NCBI RefSeq assembly: GCF_009763805.1
Contig: NZ_CP046803.1
Coordinates: 1,254,757 to 1,318,756, forward strand
Direction: 5' to 3'
DNA from: Vibrio cidicii
Lineage (GTDB): Bacteria; Pseudomonadota; Gammaproteobacteria; Enterobacterales; Vibrionaceae
DNA: 64,000 bases
The notes beneath the pieces were generated by a model that saw only the letters and a list, made by a program, of their open reading frames with translations, was not told the DNA's origin and ran no database searches. A program made the translations under genes and the position numbers. Shown here piece after piece: positions 18,788 through 27,380 of this stretch. Position 1 is the stretch's first letter. Each line of letters starts with the position of its first letter.

Positions 18788-19006
18788 TATTTAAGGCGGT
18801 GTGAGAAATCAATGTTTGTTTTGCGTAATAATATACAAGCGAAAACATTGGGACTCAGTTAACTGGAGAAGTGTCATGGAAATGGCATTCTTTAATGTTA
18901 GTTTTGTTAATTGTAAGGGCTGATTTGTTGCTAACAATCTCATTTACATTGATAAACTAGTAAAAATATCTGTAGATTGCTTACTACTGGTATTTAGACA
19001 AGTAAT

Positions 19007-19958
19007 ATGGGCACATATAGGCTTATTGGGTTCAGATATATGTTTCAGAGCGATATTGGTCCGTTAGATGGCGATTCTTGGGAAGGCATCATTCAATCAG
19101 TTTTTAAACATAAATACGATACTTACCAAGAGATGGTTGCTTCACCTGGGGATCTTGGTATTGAAGGTTTTGTATTGGATGAGGGGATATTGATTCAGTG
19201 CTATTGCCCTGATGAGAATTACAATACTAAAACCTTGTATGAGAAGCAGCGAGACAAAATGACAGTGGATTTAAATAAACTGTCTAAGAATCAGCATGAA
19301 ATCTCCATGCATCTTGGCGAAGCTAAAATTTCTCAATGGATTTTTATAACGCCAGAAATTGCTAAACATGATTTACACGTACATGCCAGAACTAAAACCA
19401 AAGAAATATTGGCACTCAATTTGCCATTTATTGCAGATGACTTTCAAATTCTGATTAAAGATGTGCATGCATATATTAGTGATATCAGATCACTAGAGCT
19501 ACTCATGGGTAAGGAGATTTGTTTTGTCCCTTCAACTGGTGAATCGATTCCTGAGCCAATACTTAAGACAGAGTACGATAAAAATATTAGCGAAAAAAAT
19601 CAGATCAGAAGTGTTGTTAAAGGGGTATACAAGGACAATGTGCACGAGATGTTGAACTTTAAAACTAAAACCCAGTATCTTGATGGATATGACATATTAA
19701 GACGGATCTTTAATCAGTCCCCTGAGCTATACGAAACGTATTGCTAAAGTAGTTAACAGGTTTGAAGATGATGTCGAGATTCAGTCTTCGACTTGGCAGG
19801 GAGAGCCGCAAGATTTGATTAACAATCTTGAAGATAAACTGTTAGATAGATTTAGCAAAAATACATACATATCCGCTATTGAACACGAAGATTTGCAGTC
19901 TATCACTAAGCACATGATTGCTAGGTGGATTGCGGAATGTCCAATGAGGATTGAATAA
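19007..19958 (+). CDS. Nuclease-like first gene of an ABC three-component cassette (one-base frameshift)
   Basis: About 316 residues when restored. The N-terminus contains GDLGIEGFVLDEGILIQCYCP, which has the D-x-(E)GF ... Q-x-Y layout of PD-(D/E)xK-type restriction endonuclease folds; the C-terminus (KRIAKVVNRFEDDV onward) resembles the helical tails of ABC-3C effectors. The break is an extra A at 19734-19736 (TACGAAACG for TACGAACG), restoring ELYERIAKVVNRF. The stop overlaps the next start as TAATG, tying it to a small winged-helix-like protein and a Rad50-like ATPase. The region is AT-rich compared with the rest of the prophage. The nuclease call is an inference from the motif. Confidence 0.6.
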
Positions 19959-20410
19959 TGAGTAGAATCAGTTTCTCTCGCAAGAAGTCAGCAGTTATAC
20001 CGGAACTTAGGCCAATGTATAAGATTGGCAAAATCTTATTGATATTAAAAGTATGTTGTGCAGGTGGTAAATCTAGTTTGCTCAAGCTGCATTTGTTCAA
20101 CTGGGCGATGCTGGATCCAAAGCGAATGAAAGCTCTTCAGTTATCGGCAGAACGTAAAGAATTGTTGATAGGAATATGGGGCATCGACCCATCATTGAAT
20201 ATGGCACTAGGTTTTGCAACTGCTGAAGGCCTTCTAGCAAGAACATCAAATGGTTCTTATCAAATGACAAAAAAGGCAGATGACTTTGTTGATAAAACAG
20301 AACTTTTGAAATTATTTGATACAGATACAACTGAACTGAAAGTGATCGGAAAACGCATATCAGAATTAATGGTAGCAAATGCAGCAAAAAGGTGGGCAGA
20401 TGAAGTTTAA
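19958..20410 (+). CDS. Middle component of the ABC three-component cassette
   Basis: A 150-residue basic protein without a recognised catalytic motif. It looks like a small helical or winged-helix protein (YKIGKILLILKVCCAGGKSSLLKLHLFNWAML, then GFATAEGLLARTSNGSYQMTKKADDFV, similar to a winged-helix hairpin). In ABC-3C systems a small middle component of this kind lies between effector and ATPase. TAATG overlap upstream and an 11-bp overlap with the ATPase downstream indicate strict co-translation. Confidence 0.55.
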   Translation: MSRISFSRKKSAVIPELRPMYKIGKILLILKVCCAGGKSSLLKLHLFNWAMLDPKRMKALQLSAERKELLIGIWGIDPSLNMALGFATAEGLLARTSNGSYQMTKKADDFVDKTELLKLFDTDTTELKVIGKRISELMVANAAKRWADEV

Positions 20411-22490
20411 TCAGTTATTAGTCAAAGTATCTGCAACGGATAATAATGACTATGGATATAAAATATCTTTTGGTTCTGGCCTTAACATTATTCGTGGTGA
20501 TAACTCATCTGGTAAAAGTACATTTGTTAACTCTCTTATTTATGCTTTAGGCATGGAAGAAATCATTGGTGCAAAAGGTGTCGCATCTTTACCGTATGCA
20601 CTAAAAGATAGGTTCGATTTCAACGGTGAGAAAAGAGTAACTACTTCTACGGTATTTTTGGAGATAGAAAATAGACACGGGGAAGTTATTACTCTTAAAA
20701 GAGCTATCGTTTCGACAGAAGTTAATACAAAAGTAATACAGATTATTGAAGGAGCATATTTATCAAGGCCAAATAGCAATCTGCACAGTGTTTATACATT
20801 CTTACACGATGCAGGTTCTGCTCAAGATGCTCAAAAAGGTTTTTTTGCTTACTTAGAACAGTTTCTCGGTCTTGAGTTGCCAAAGTTATCTGACAACAAA
20901 GGTAGAGAAACTAAATTGTATTTGCAGTCCGTATTTGCAGCGCTTTTGATTGAACAGAAACGAGGTTGGACAGACTATATTGCAAATATTCCATACTACG
21001 GTGTTAGTGGCATGCGAGAGAAAGTAGCAAGTTTTTTATTGGACTTGGACAGCTTTCGAAATGCTAAAACATTAAGTGAATATCAGTCTGCTAGATCCGT
21101 GATTATGTCTAAATGGGCAGAGACTACAACTGAGCTAAAAGGTGCAGTTGAAGCTAAGCAACTATCCATATCTGGAATTAGTAAGACTCCGGTGTCTGAT
21201 TTTGACCGTAACTTAGTGGTAATAGGCGAAAGAAATGGCGTCGATATAAAACCACTAGAAACCGTAAGAATCGAGTTGACGGACGAGCTAATTAGGATAA
21301 GTAAACAAGATAAAGACAGGTTGAAAAATGAACCTGTTGATATTGTGAAAAAAATTGAACAGACACAAAACAAAATTGATGAACTGTTGATACTACAAGG
21401 GATGTGTGGGAAACGAATTAAGATTAACGAATCACAGCTCAGTCAATATAAAGACAGCTTGAATGGTATAGAGAAAGACTTAAAGTCAAATAGGCTAACT
21501 GAAAAATTGGTAGAATATGGCGTTGATGAAGCTGAGTTAGGGGTCGCGAAGGGAAAATGCCAAACCTGTTTTAGCTTACTGGATGATATCTTGATATCTC
21601 CAGACAGTGTCTCAATGCCAATGACACTTAAAGAAAATATTACGCATTTGGACAATCAAAAGAAAATGACTCAATCGCTTATTGAAGGCATTACAAAAAG
21701 CATCGAGTTAGATAAGAACCAACTTCTCACTATAAACAGAAATGTAGTGGTTCTGCGTAAAGAATTGGTTTCTCTTAAGAGAGATATTAAATCTACTAAT
21801 GACGTAACTGAAGCCGATATTAGACGTAAAATTGTTATTGAGAATAGACAACAAGAAGTGAGCCAGATTGACCAGAAAGTAGATAAAGTACTAAATGAAC
21901 TAGCTTCCCTATCTGTGAGCTACAAAACAATCAACGGAAAAATTGCCGCACTGTCCAAATATGATTTTTCGTACTCTGATATCACTAAGATTAAAAATTT
22001 TTCAGAGAATTTCAAAACACTGGCACGTAAGTTTGGTTATCGCAGTGCTAGCGTAGATGAGATAGAACTAAAATCTGAAACTTTACTTCCATATCTCCAA
22101 GGTATAGAGCTGAGAGAGAAAGTCGATACTCCTTCAGAGCTAAAAGAGAAAAAATCTATCAGCAGCACAGATATTAAGACGGATTCATCAGCAAGTGATT
22201 TTGTTAGATTGATTTGGTCATATTTGATCTCGTTATATAAGACGTCTCAAACGAACAACGGTAATCATCTCGGAGTGTTACTGTTTGATGAGCCTGCCCA
22301 GCATTCCATGAGTACAAATAGTGTTAATGCGATGTTGGAAACATTATCTAGTACGCAGGGGCTACAGAGTATCGTTGCTGCATCTTTCGATGAAAATGAG
22401 GATACTTACAACTCTTCTGTTAGAGGTATGAAGGAAGGAAGCTTTACGCTAACTAGATTGCCTAGGAAAATTATTGAAGAAATGAACTAA
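20400..22490 (+). CDS. Rad50/SMC-like ABC ATPase of a defence-type cassette
   Basis: A 696-residue ATPase. Walker A GDNSSGKST is at residues 33-41, Walker B LLFDEP near 626, and a signature-like helix (SSASDFVRLIWSYLISLYK) lies near 598. In between are long coiled-coil arms with a single CxxC at Cys387/Cys390 (KGKCQTCFS), placed like a Rad50 zinc hook. Such short-armed Rad50-like proteins power Lamassu and ABC-3C anti-phage systems. Start ATG 20400 was chosen for AGGTGGG eight bases upstream. A strong terminator ends the cassette. Position beside int in a P2-like prophage is a usual place for defence cargo. Confidence 0.75.
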   Translation: MKFNQLLVKVSATDNNDYGYKISFGSGLNIIRGDNSSGKSTFVNSLIYALGMEEIIGAKGVASLPYALKDRFDFNGEKRVTTSTVFLEIENRHGEVITLKRAIVSTEVNTKVIQIIEGAYLSRPNSNLHSVYTFLHDAGSAQDAQKGFFAYLEQFLGLELPKLSDNKGRETKLYLQSVFAALLIEQKRGWTDYIANIPYYGVSGMREKVASFLLDLDSFRNAKTLSEYQSARSVIMSKWAETTTELKGAVEAKQLSISGISKTPVSDFDRNLVVIGERNGVDIKPLETVRIELTDELIRISKQDKDRLKNEPVDIVKKIEQTQNKIDELLILQGMCGKRIKINESQLSQYKDSLNGIEKDLKSNRLTEKLVEYGVDEAELGVAKGKCQTCFSLLDDILISPDSVSMPMTLKENITHLDNQKKMTQSLIEGITKSIELDKNQLLTINRNVVVLRKELVSLKRDIKSTNDVTEADIRRKIVIENRQQEVSQIDQKVDKVLNELASLSVSYKTINGKIAALSKYDFSYSDITKIKNFSENFKTLARKFGYRSASVDEIELKSETLLPYLQGIELREKVDTPSELKEKKSISSTDIKTDSSASDFVRLIWSYLISLYKTSQTNNGNHLGVLLFDEPAQHSMSTNSVNAMLETLSSTQGLQSIVAASFDENEDTYNSSVRGMKEGSFTLTRLPRKIIEEMN

Positions 22491-22493
22491 ATT

Positions 22494-22519
22494 AAAGGCA
22501 TCATTACGATGCCTTTTTT
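22494..22519. terminator. Terminator after the ABC cassette
   Basis: AAAGGCATC / GATGCCTTT, 9-bp perfect stem, 5-base loop and a T run. It overlaps the stop of the convergent gene at 22504. Confidence 0.85.
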
Positions 22520-22992
22520 CTTATTGCGTCAATTTTAGAGTAAAGAATTTTGAATTCGATAAAATGATTTGAATATTCAGGTCGCCTTTCAATTTCTGTT
22601 ATCAATGGAGCATATGCAATATAGGCATCGGTTAGCATCTTCCCACCAAGCTTATTCACAACTTTTAAGTCATAAATATTTAAATTTATACCAGTGGCCA
22701 AGTGCTCAAACATATTGAGACCGTCAATTATTAGTTTTAGATTGATATCTGATTCCATTTTTTTTTGGGCAATATCGCTAGTCCATTGCCCGCTATGGAT
22801 TCTGGATATAGATTCAACCCCTTTGGTTAAAATGGAATATGCCGATTCCCAATAATCCAAAGTTTTAATTTTCCGCTCTCGGTTTGTACTTATCACGTAA
22901 GTAACACAAGTCACAATAAACGTAATACAAGCGACTAACGCAGCGATTATCGTTGCAAAATCAGATGCTGAAATTGATGAAGAAGATTCCAA
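22504..22992 (-). CDS. Small membrane-anchored protein, unknown function
   Basis: A 162-residue protein with one N-terminal membrane helix (about residues 10-34, FATIIAALVACITFIVTCVTYVI), then a basic turn (TNRERKIKTLDYW) and a helical cytoplasmic region. This layout resembles DUF4760-type prophage proteins, but the match is weak. It is AT-rich and lies between the ABC cassette and the repressor region on the opposite strand, as a lysogenic-conversion gene would. No function is proposed. Confidence 0.55.
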   Translation of the reverse strand: MESSSSISASDFATIIAALVACITFIVTCVTYVISTNRERKIKTLDYWESAYSILTKGVESISRIHSGQWTSDIAQKKMESDINLKLIIDGLNMFEHLATGINLNIYDLKVVNKLGGKMLTDAYIAYAPLITEIERRPEYSNHFIEFKILYSKIDAIRKKAS

Positions 22993-23183
22993 TATTTATA
23001 CCTTAAGTCAATAGTTAAACTTCCAGCTCACCTTCAAACGTATGTTCAAGCCCGAAGTGCGTTGCTCTTCTTTGTCTATGTCGTAACGCTGGATGAGTTC
23101 GACTTAGTTGACAGGGCTATAGAGTTATTCGCGCAGATGTTCAAATGTCTTGATACGCGTTTAGCATCTACTAAACAAACGCC

Positions 23184-24140
23184 TCACCTGTCTCGACATT
23201 GCAGATACCAGTGATTCGGTCTGCTCTGAACGTGCGAATAGAATTCCTCATCAAACAGAAAGCTTTGACGTAGGTAGCGCCACTGGCGTTTCTGCTCAAT
23301 TTTTCTTAAAACAATCTCGCGGTCAGATACTTTCCCTGCAGCGTCCTTGTAGTTCATAAAGTATTGGGCGCCTAGTTCTAGCTCATTAAGAAATGATAAT
23401 CCGGATGATTCCTTTATATTGATTCGCTTTCCGGATGTCGGCGCTGGTTTTTTCTTCGGTTTTTCGTTGGCTTGTTCGCGTTCCTCGAACCCATCACAGA
23501 AATCGGTTAGAAGGACGAATAGATGAAGAGCTTCATCGTTGTCGAGTACTTTGTCTTCTAGGTAAAGTTCAACAGTTGCTGCCAGCTCTTTAGTTTTCGG
23601 GTCTTCTTTCGATTCAGGGTAGCGCTTAAACCATGCACGAAGCTTTTTAGATTCTTCTAGATCAACAACGTCATCTTCTAGAATTTTATTGGCTAGGTTG
23701 TATAGAGCTTTTTCTCTGCGTGGTGTGAGCAGTTCTTGCTCAGCACTAGATTGAGCAGCGCTGGTATTGGTCTCTTTTGGCTGGATGGGAGCCGAAGTCT
23801 TAGGTGAGTTGGATGCTGGCTTTCTTTCTAGCTGTGTCTCAATGTCTTTTGGTTGGCTGTTAATCGTATTATTGTTGTTAGTCTTCTGGATGGACTTCTT
23901 AACTAGCGTAATTAGACCGCTACATGCAAAAAAAGCAAATAGAGCCATGATGTTAAATGTAATTAGGTTCGCTAGGTCATTTGATTCTGGTGAGATGATC
24001 ATCCCTAAATACAACAAGCACATAAAGGCTGTCCAAAGTGTAGATAAAGTCTTTACCCACATTGGATGGTTGCCTTTGTAAACAAAGAAAACAAAAGGAA
24101 CCGGCGCTACTACAGTGCCTATTTTAAGCCAAGATTTCAC
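23184..24140 (-). CDS. Membrane protein with a WYL-like C-terminal segment; 3' end possibly damaged
   Basis: 318 residues. Two to three membrane helices occupy residues 10-85, then a low-complexity Asn/Ser/Pro/Thr linker, then a soluble helical region, and near the C-terminus GAQYFMNYKDAAGKVSDREIVLRKI, which resembles a WYL-type sensor strand pair. After the stop other frames encode NVETGEAF, then FSRC and TRIKTFEHLRE (down to about 23122), suggesting that the original end has been lost through indels that are not of the GAAAC type. It lies just upstream of the CI gene on the same strand and may be a lysogeny-expressed sensor. Function unknown. Confidence 0.5.
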   Translation of the reverse strand: MKSWLKIGTVVAPVPFVFFVYKGNHPMWVKTLSTLWTAFMCLLYLGMIISPESNDLANLITFNIMALFAFFACSGLITLVKKSIQKTNNNNTINSQPKDIETQLERKPASNSPKTSAPIQPKETNTSAAQSSAEQELLTPRREKALYNLANKILEDDVVDLEESKKLRAWFKRYPESKEDPKTKELAATVELYLEDKVLDNDEALHLFVLLTDFCDGFEEREQANEKPKKKPAPTSGKRINIKESSGLSFLNELELGAQYFMNYKDAAGKVSDREIVLRKIEQKRQWRYLRQSFLFDEEFYSHVQSRPNHWYLQCRDR

Positions 24141-24163
24141 AGCTACCTCCTCGCCAATCTTTA

Positions 24164-24814
24164 TTATTTAAGTTTTGTTTCTAACACTACCTTTCCAATC
24201 ACTTCGATATCACCTTCCTGAACTTCAATCGTTTGTCCATCGAATGCAATAGCGAGTTTGCCGGGTAAGCGTTGAACCTGATTGATAGAGTATCGACCAT
24301 CAATACCGATCAGGTAGTTACCATTCATGGCATCGTTTTCGTTTTTATCGACCAGCATCACGCTTTGGTTGGTTTCGATTTCGATGAGTTCTGAGCGCTC
24401 CAAACCAAAGCTGTTGAGACGTCGAACGGAATAAGGTACCACGCCAGTCTCCAGCAATTTACCGTTGGTCAAACAAAAGCTTTTTACCGGACGAACGGAA
24501 AGCTGAGGATTTTGTTCAGTAGTAGCGGTGAAACTGTTTGTGTCTCGTGGTTCTTCTGCTTTACCAGCGAACTGAGCACGATCCTCGGGCTTCAATGCCA
24601 ATTCTTCAATTGGAATTCCCATCGCCAAATGTAGACGCACCATCATCTCATGAGATGTACGATCATGAAGTTTCCAAGCACTAAAAGTTGCTTTTGGTAC
24701 ATCTAAAAGTTCAGCCATGTCGAGGAAGGTTCGACATCCAGTAACTTCCTTAAGTTTTTCTGTAAACTCATCACCTTTTAGGTAATCGAAAGGAAGGATT
24801 TTTTTGTCTTTCAT
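24164..24814 (-). CDS. Prophage CI-type repressor
   Basis: About 216 residues. The N-terminal CI-type helix-turn-helix (GCRTFLDMAELLDVPKATFSAWKLHDRT) is followed by a linker and a C-terminal S24-like oligomerisation fold (VMLVDKNENDAMNGNYLIGIDGRYSINQVQRL). The Ser/Lys dyad for self-cleavage is not obvious, so induction may be through the antirepressor rather than RecA-driven cleavage. I chose the ATG at 24814; a TTG six bases earlier is in frame. Inverted-repeat operators lie just upstream, between this gene and the rightward Cox-like gene. Confidence 0.85.
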   Translation of the reverse strand: MKDKKILPFDYLKGDEFTEKLKEVTGCRTFLDMAELLDVPKATFSAWKLHDRTSHEMMVRLHLAMGIPIEELALKPEDRAQFAGKAEEPRDTNSFTATTEQNPQLSVRPVKSFCLTNGKLLETGVVPYSVRRLNSFGLERSELIEIETNQSVMLVDKNENDAMNGNYLIGIDGRYSINQVQRLPGKLAIAFDGQTIEVQEGDIEVIGKVVLETKLK

Positions 24815-24827
24815 AACCAACTATTCG

Positions 24828-24892
24828 TTTTGTTGATTTAGATCGACAAAAAACAATTGAATTATTTCTTTTGTCGATCTAAGATTTTTGAG
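24828..24892. promoter_or_regulatory. Repressor operators between cI and the early operon
   Basis: O1 at 24828-24851 is TTTTGTTGAT-TTAG-ATCGACAAAA, a near-perfect dyad. O2 at 24869-24892 begins TTTTGTCGAT and has a weaker second arm. The words TTAGATCGACAAAA (24838-24851) and TTTTGTCGATCTAA (24869-24882) are exact inverted copies. This fits cooperative repressor binding over divergent promoters. Confidence 0.7.
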
Positions 24893-24950
24893 TGTTCAAT
24901 AAACGCGCCTAGATAGCCACAAATAAGCGCTAACTTGTAAGGATACCACC

Positions 24951-25151
24951 ATGGCAAGCATACAAATAGCCATAGATACACCCTATGTGACTAAACGTGA
25001 ATTTCTTCGAAGAACAGGTATGACATCGTCTACCTTCGACAACCTGCGCAATGCAGGCCGAATCCCAGTTATGGAGAAGCCTTCAGCCAAATCAACCGTA
25101 TTGGTGAACCTGTATAAGTGGGCCGAACAAGCCGCGATGCAGCAGGTGTAA
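24951..25151 (+). CDS. Cox/excisionase-like small DNA-binding protein
   Basis: 66 residues with a helix-turn-helix (TPYVTKREFLRRTGMTSSTFDNLRNAGRIPVM) typical of MerR-like excisionase/Cox proteins. In P2, Cox both directs excision and represses the lysogenic promoter. It is the first gene on the rightward side of the operators, where Cox lies in P2-like phages. AAGGATACC gives a good ribosome site. Confidence 0.75.
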   Translation: MASIQIAIDTPYVTKREFLRRTGMTSSTFDNLRNAGRIPVMEKPSAKSTVLVNLYKWAEQAAMQQV

Positions 25152-25261
25152 CCATGCGTTTTTCCTCTCTGATTCCAACCAAATCTTACTGCCCGCTCTG
25201 GCTTCATTTGTTCGCTTGGGCAGTCATTTGCATTCCAACGTTGCTATGAGGATTGTCAAAC

Positions 25262-25801
25262 ATGGACGCGAACATCGCCATGTGCAGTTTACGTAGCGCC
25301 AAACAAAACGCGTTTGACGAAGCGTGCTGCGCATTTGCAACTAACCACAACATGGCTGCACTGGCCAGAAAGATGGATATGGGTGAAACCATGTTGCGGA
25401 ATAAGCTCAACCCAGAGCAGCCGCACAAGCTTTATGCCATCGAACTGGCGTGGTTGTGCCATCACTCTGGCGACTACTCCATTCACAACGTTCTTTATAG
25501 CGATTTGGGCACCGTAACCGTGGCGCTGCCACCGGAATCAGAAAAGAAAAGCTTCATTGAGCGCACGTTAATGAACAACGCACTCAGCGGCGAGCTCTCT
25601 GGCGATGCAATGCAAATGTGCACCGCAGAGCGCCTGCCGCGCTCCAGCAAAAACAGAACATTGGCGAAAGCGCATGCTGCGCTCGGCAACCTCGTTCTGA
25701 TGATTTCCGATTTAGAAAACCGCACTACAGGCGTGACCCCTATGTTGTCGATGGGGATGGATTTTCTCGTCAACGGTGCGCCCATTCCGGGTTTAGCTTA
25801 G
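25262..25801 (+). CDS. Phage CII-like regulatory protein
   Basis: 179 residues, similar to the phage regulatory CII family of P2/186-like phages (FDEACCAFATNHNMAALARKMDMGETMLRNKLNPEQPHKLYAIEL is the DNA-binding helical region; residues about 18-60). CII would favour lysogeny by activating the repressor promoter. The ATG at 25262 sits 9 bases after GAGGA; a TTG at 25253 is too close to that site. Confidence 0.75.
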   Translation: MDANIAMCSLRSAKQNAFDEACCAFATNHNMAALARKMDMGETMLRNKLNPEQPHKLYAIELAWLCHHSGDYSIHNVLYSDLGTVTVALPPESEKKSFIERTLMNNALSGELSGDAMQMCTAERLPRSSKNRTLAKAHAALGNLVLMISDLENRTTGVTPMLSMGMDFLVNGAPIPGLA

Positions 25802-25812
25802 GAGAATTTGTT

Positions 25813-26097
25813 ATGTCAGTTGCTCACCAAACCATGGTCGAACCATGCCACAAACCTTGCCCCGATTTGAGCTGCTACAGCTTAAACGCGGCGCAAAAAG
25901 CCAAAGGGCTAGTGAACCTTAAGAAGGTTCGCAGCGAGCTTAAAGAAAAGCAGCTTGAGCCTTTGCGTGTGAAGCGTAAAGAGCTGGTTGCGAGAGCCAA
26001 TCACGAAGATACCCGCCAGCTAGAGCGCGCGCGTATCGCCGAAGAAATCCAACGAATCGACAGACAAGCGCAACGCATTCAAGAGCGCTGGTCTTAA
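25813..26097 (+). CDS. Small early-region protein, highly charged coiled coil
   Basis: 94 residues. After a Cys-rich start (EPCHKPCPDLSC) it is one long charged helix (KVRSELKEKQLEPLRVKRKELVARANHEDTRQLERARIAEEIQRIDRQ is split here only for description; positions about 30-90). Start ATG 25813 follows GGAGAA. It belongs to the early operon; function unknown. Confidence 0.6.
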   Translation: MSVAHQTMVEPCHKPCPDLSCYSLNAAQKAKGLVNLKKVRSELKEKQLEPLRVKRKELVARANHEDTRQLERARIAEEIQRIDRQAQRIQERWS

Positions 26098-26180
26098 CCC
26101 TTTTTTACCTAGCCAACCTTTGCCCTCTCGATTTCTTAGGATTGAGGGAGGGATTTTTTCGTCTCAGCGTAGGAGCAAAG

Positions 26181-26477
26181 ATGATGAAAGACCCAGTAAC
26201 CAAAGAAGCGTTTGAGCGCGCTATTCTTGCCACCATCACCAGCCTGTATGCACTCGCCATCGATAGCGCCGATGTGATGAGTGTGCGTATCGAATATTCC
26301 TCAAGTATGAAGATGTTGAACGTCATCATCTTTTCCGCCACCACAACAGACCACGCCCACAACATTGTGCTGCTGGACGACAAGCAAGCACTCAAAGACC
26401 TGCTGGCCATCGAGGATGAACTAATCGAACGAATTGCCCAGCGCCGCGATGAACTGGAAAAGGAGGACGCAGTATGA
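26181..26477 (+). CDS. Small early-region protein of unknown function
   Basis: 98 residues, predicted alpha/beta with an acidic C-terminal helix (LLAIEDELIERIAQRRDELEKE). ATG 26181 follows AGGAG with 6-base spacing; an in-frame start at 26142 lacks one. It overlaps the next gene by ATGA, so the two are coupled. I do not recognise a family. Confidence 0.6.
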   Translation: MMKDPVTKEAFERAILATITSLYALAIDSADVMSVRIEYSSSMKMLNVIIFSATTTDHAHNIVLLDDKQALKDLLAIEDELIERIAQRRDELEKEDAV

Positions 26478-26920
26478 GCCGCTTCAAGATTCACCAACTG
26501 AAAGTGCGTCAAGAGTATTTCCTTGAGGTGTTAGCAGGAAGGAAGACGCACGAAGTCCGCCGTAATGACCGTGATTATAAGAAAGGTGATGTACTCAACC
26601 TTTGCGAAATTGAGGAAAACGGGAAGCCGACAGGGCAGCAGCTAAACGCGCAGATTTCGCATGTTTTGCAGGGTGGCGAGTTCGGCATTGCCGATGGCTG
26701 GTGCGTGCTTTCTCTGACGAACGCGACACACACGCAAGCCAAGGTGTTGATCGAGTTTCTGCGCGACAGGTTGCAGGAAACCTGCGACTGCATTGAGGCG
26801 GGTTACGAGATTACGCAGGCATCTGGCCGTTCTATTGCGGACAGCCAAATGACGGTGAAAGGCGGACGGGCATTTGTCGATGAAGCGAATCTTTTTCTCA
26901 GCCACATCGGGGAGGTTTAG
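26474..26920 (+). CDS. DUF3850 / ASCH-like domain protein
   Basis: 148 residues. The first half (HQLKVRQEYFLEVLAGRKTHEVRRNDRDYKKGD, then GGEFGIADGWCVLSL) matches the DUF3850 form of the ASCH/PUA fold, thought to bind RNA or nucleotides. The second half is helical and may be a separate unit. Part of the early operon with an ATGA overlap upstream and a 2-bp gap downstream. Role in the phage unknown. Confidence 0.65.
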   Translation: MSRFKIHQLKVRQEYFLEVLAGRKTHEVRRNDRDYKKGDVLNLCEIEENGKPTGQQLNAQISHVLQGGEFGIADGWCVLSLTNATHTQAKVLIEFLRDRLQETCDCIEAGYEITQASGRSIADSQMTVKGGRAFVDEANLFLSHIGEV

Positions 26921-26922
26921 CC

Positions 26923-27150
26923 ATGCAGTACGCCGCAGTGATGATTTGTCCAGATGGCGGAATTATCCGCCATGAGGAAACCCAAGAAGCCGCCAACGTT
27001 CTCGTTGGCGATTTCGACACCATGGATTTAGCCATTGAACAAGCCTGCCACGCCCTGCAATGCAAGCACCTTTTAAAAGGTGTGCTGAGCAAAGGTGAGG
27101 GCAAAGGCGGTTATCTGTTAGTAACAACACAAGATTTGGAGGGGATATGA
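26923..27150 (+). CDS. Small early-region protein of unknown function
   Basis: 75 residues with a beta-hairpin start (MQYAAVMICPDGGIIRHEE) and a central helix (MDLAIEQACHALQCKHLLKGV). No motif recognised. It is packed between neighbours: 2 bp after the DUF3850 gene and ATGA overlap with the next. Confidence 0.55.
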   Translation: MQYAAVMICPDGGIIRHEETQEAANVLVGDFDTMDLAIEQACHALQCKHLLKGVLSKGEGKGGYLLVTTQDLEGI

Positions 27151-27380
27151 GTGGCAGCGAGATCGCTTTACTCACAGTCGGAGAAGACACTATCGCGCTC
27201 TACAACGGCAGAACCAGCAATTATGAAGAGTGCGTGGTGGCCTACTTTCAAGGGCCAGATGGTTGGGGCGTGGCCATGAACATTCGCCCTGAAGAGTTAG
27301 ATAGCTTTGTGAACAGACCGTTGTGGCAAAGCGCTTTTATTGCTTTTGCAAAAAACAAGCTAGGAATGGGGGCAGCATGA
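27147..27380 (+). CDS. Small early-region protein of unknown function
   Basis: 77 residues (MSGSEIALLTVGEDTIALYNG, WGVAMNIRPEELDSFVNRPLW). It starts with an ATGA overlap on the gene before and its stop overlaps the next start by ATGA. Good coding structure but no recognised family. Confidence 0.55.
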   Translation: MSGSEIALLTVGEDTIALYNGRTSNYEECVVAYFQGPDGWGVAMNIRPEELDSFVNRPLWQSAFIAFAKNKLGMGAA

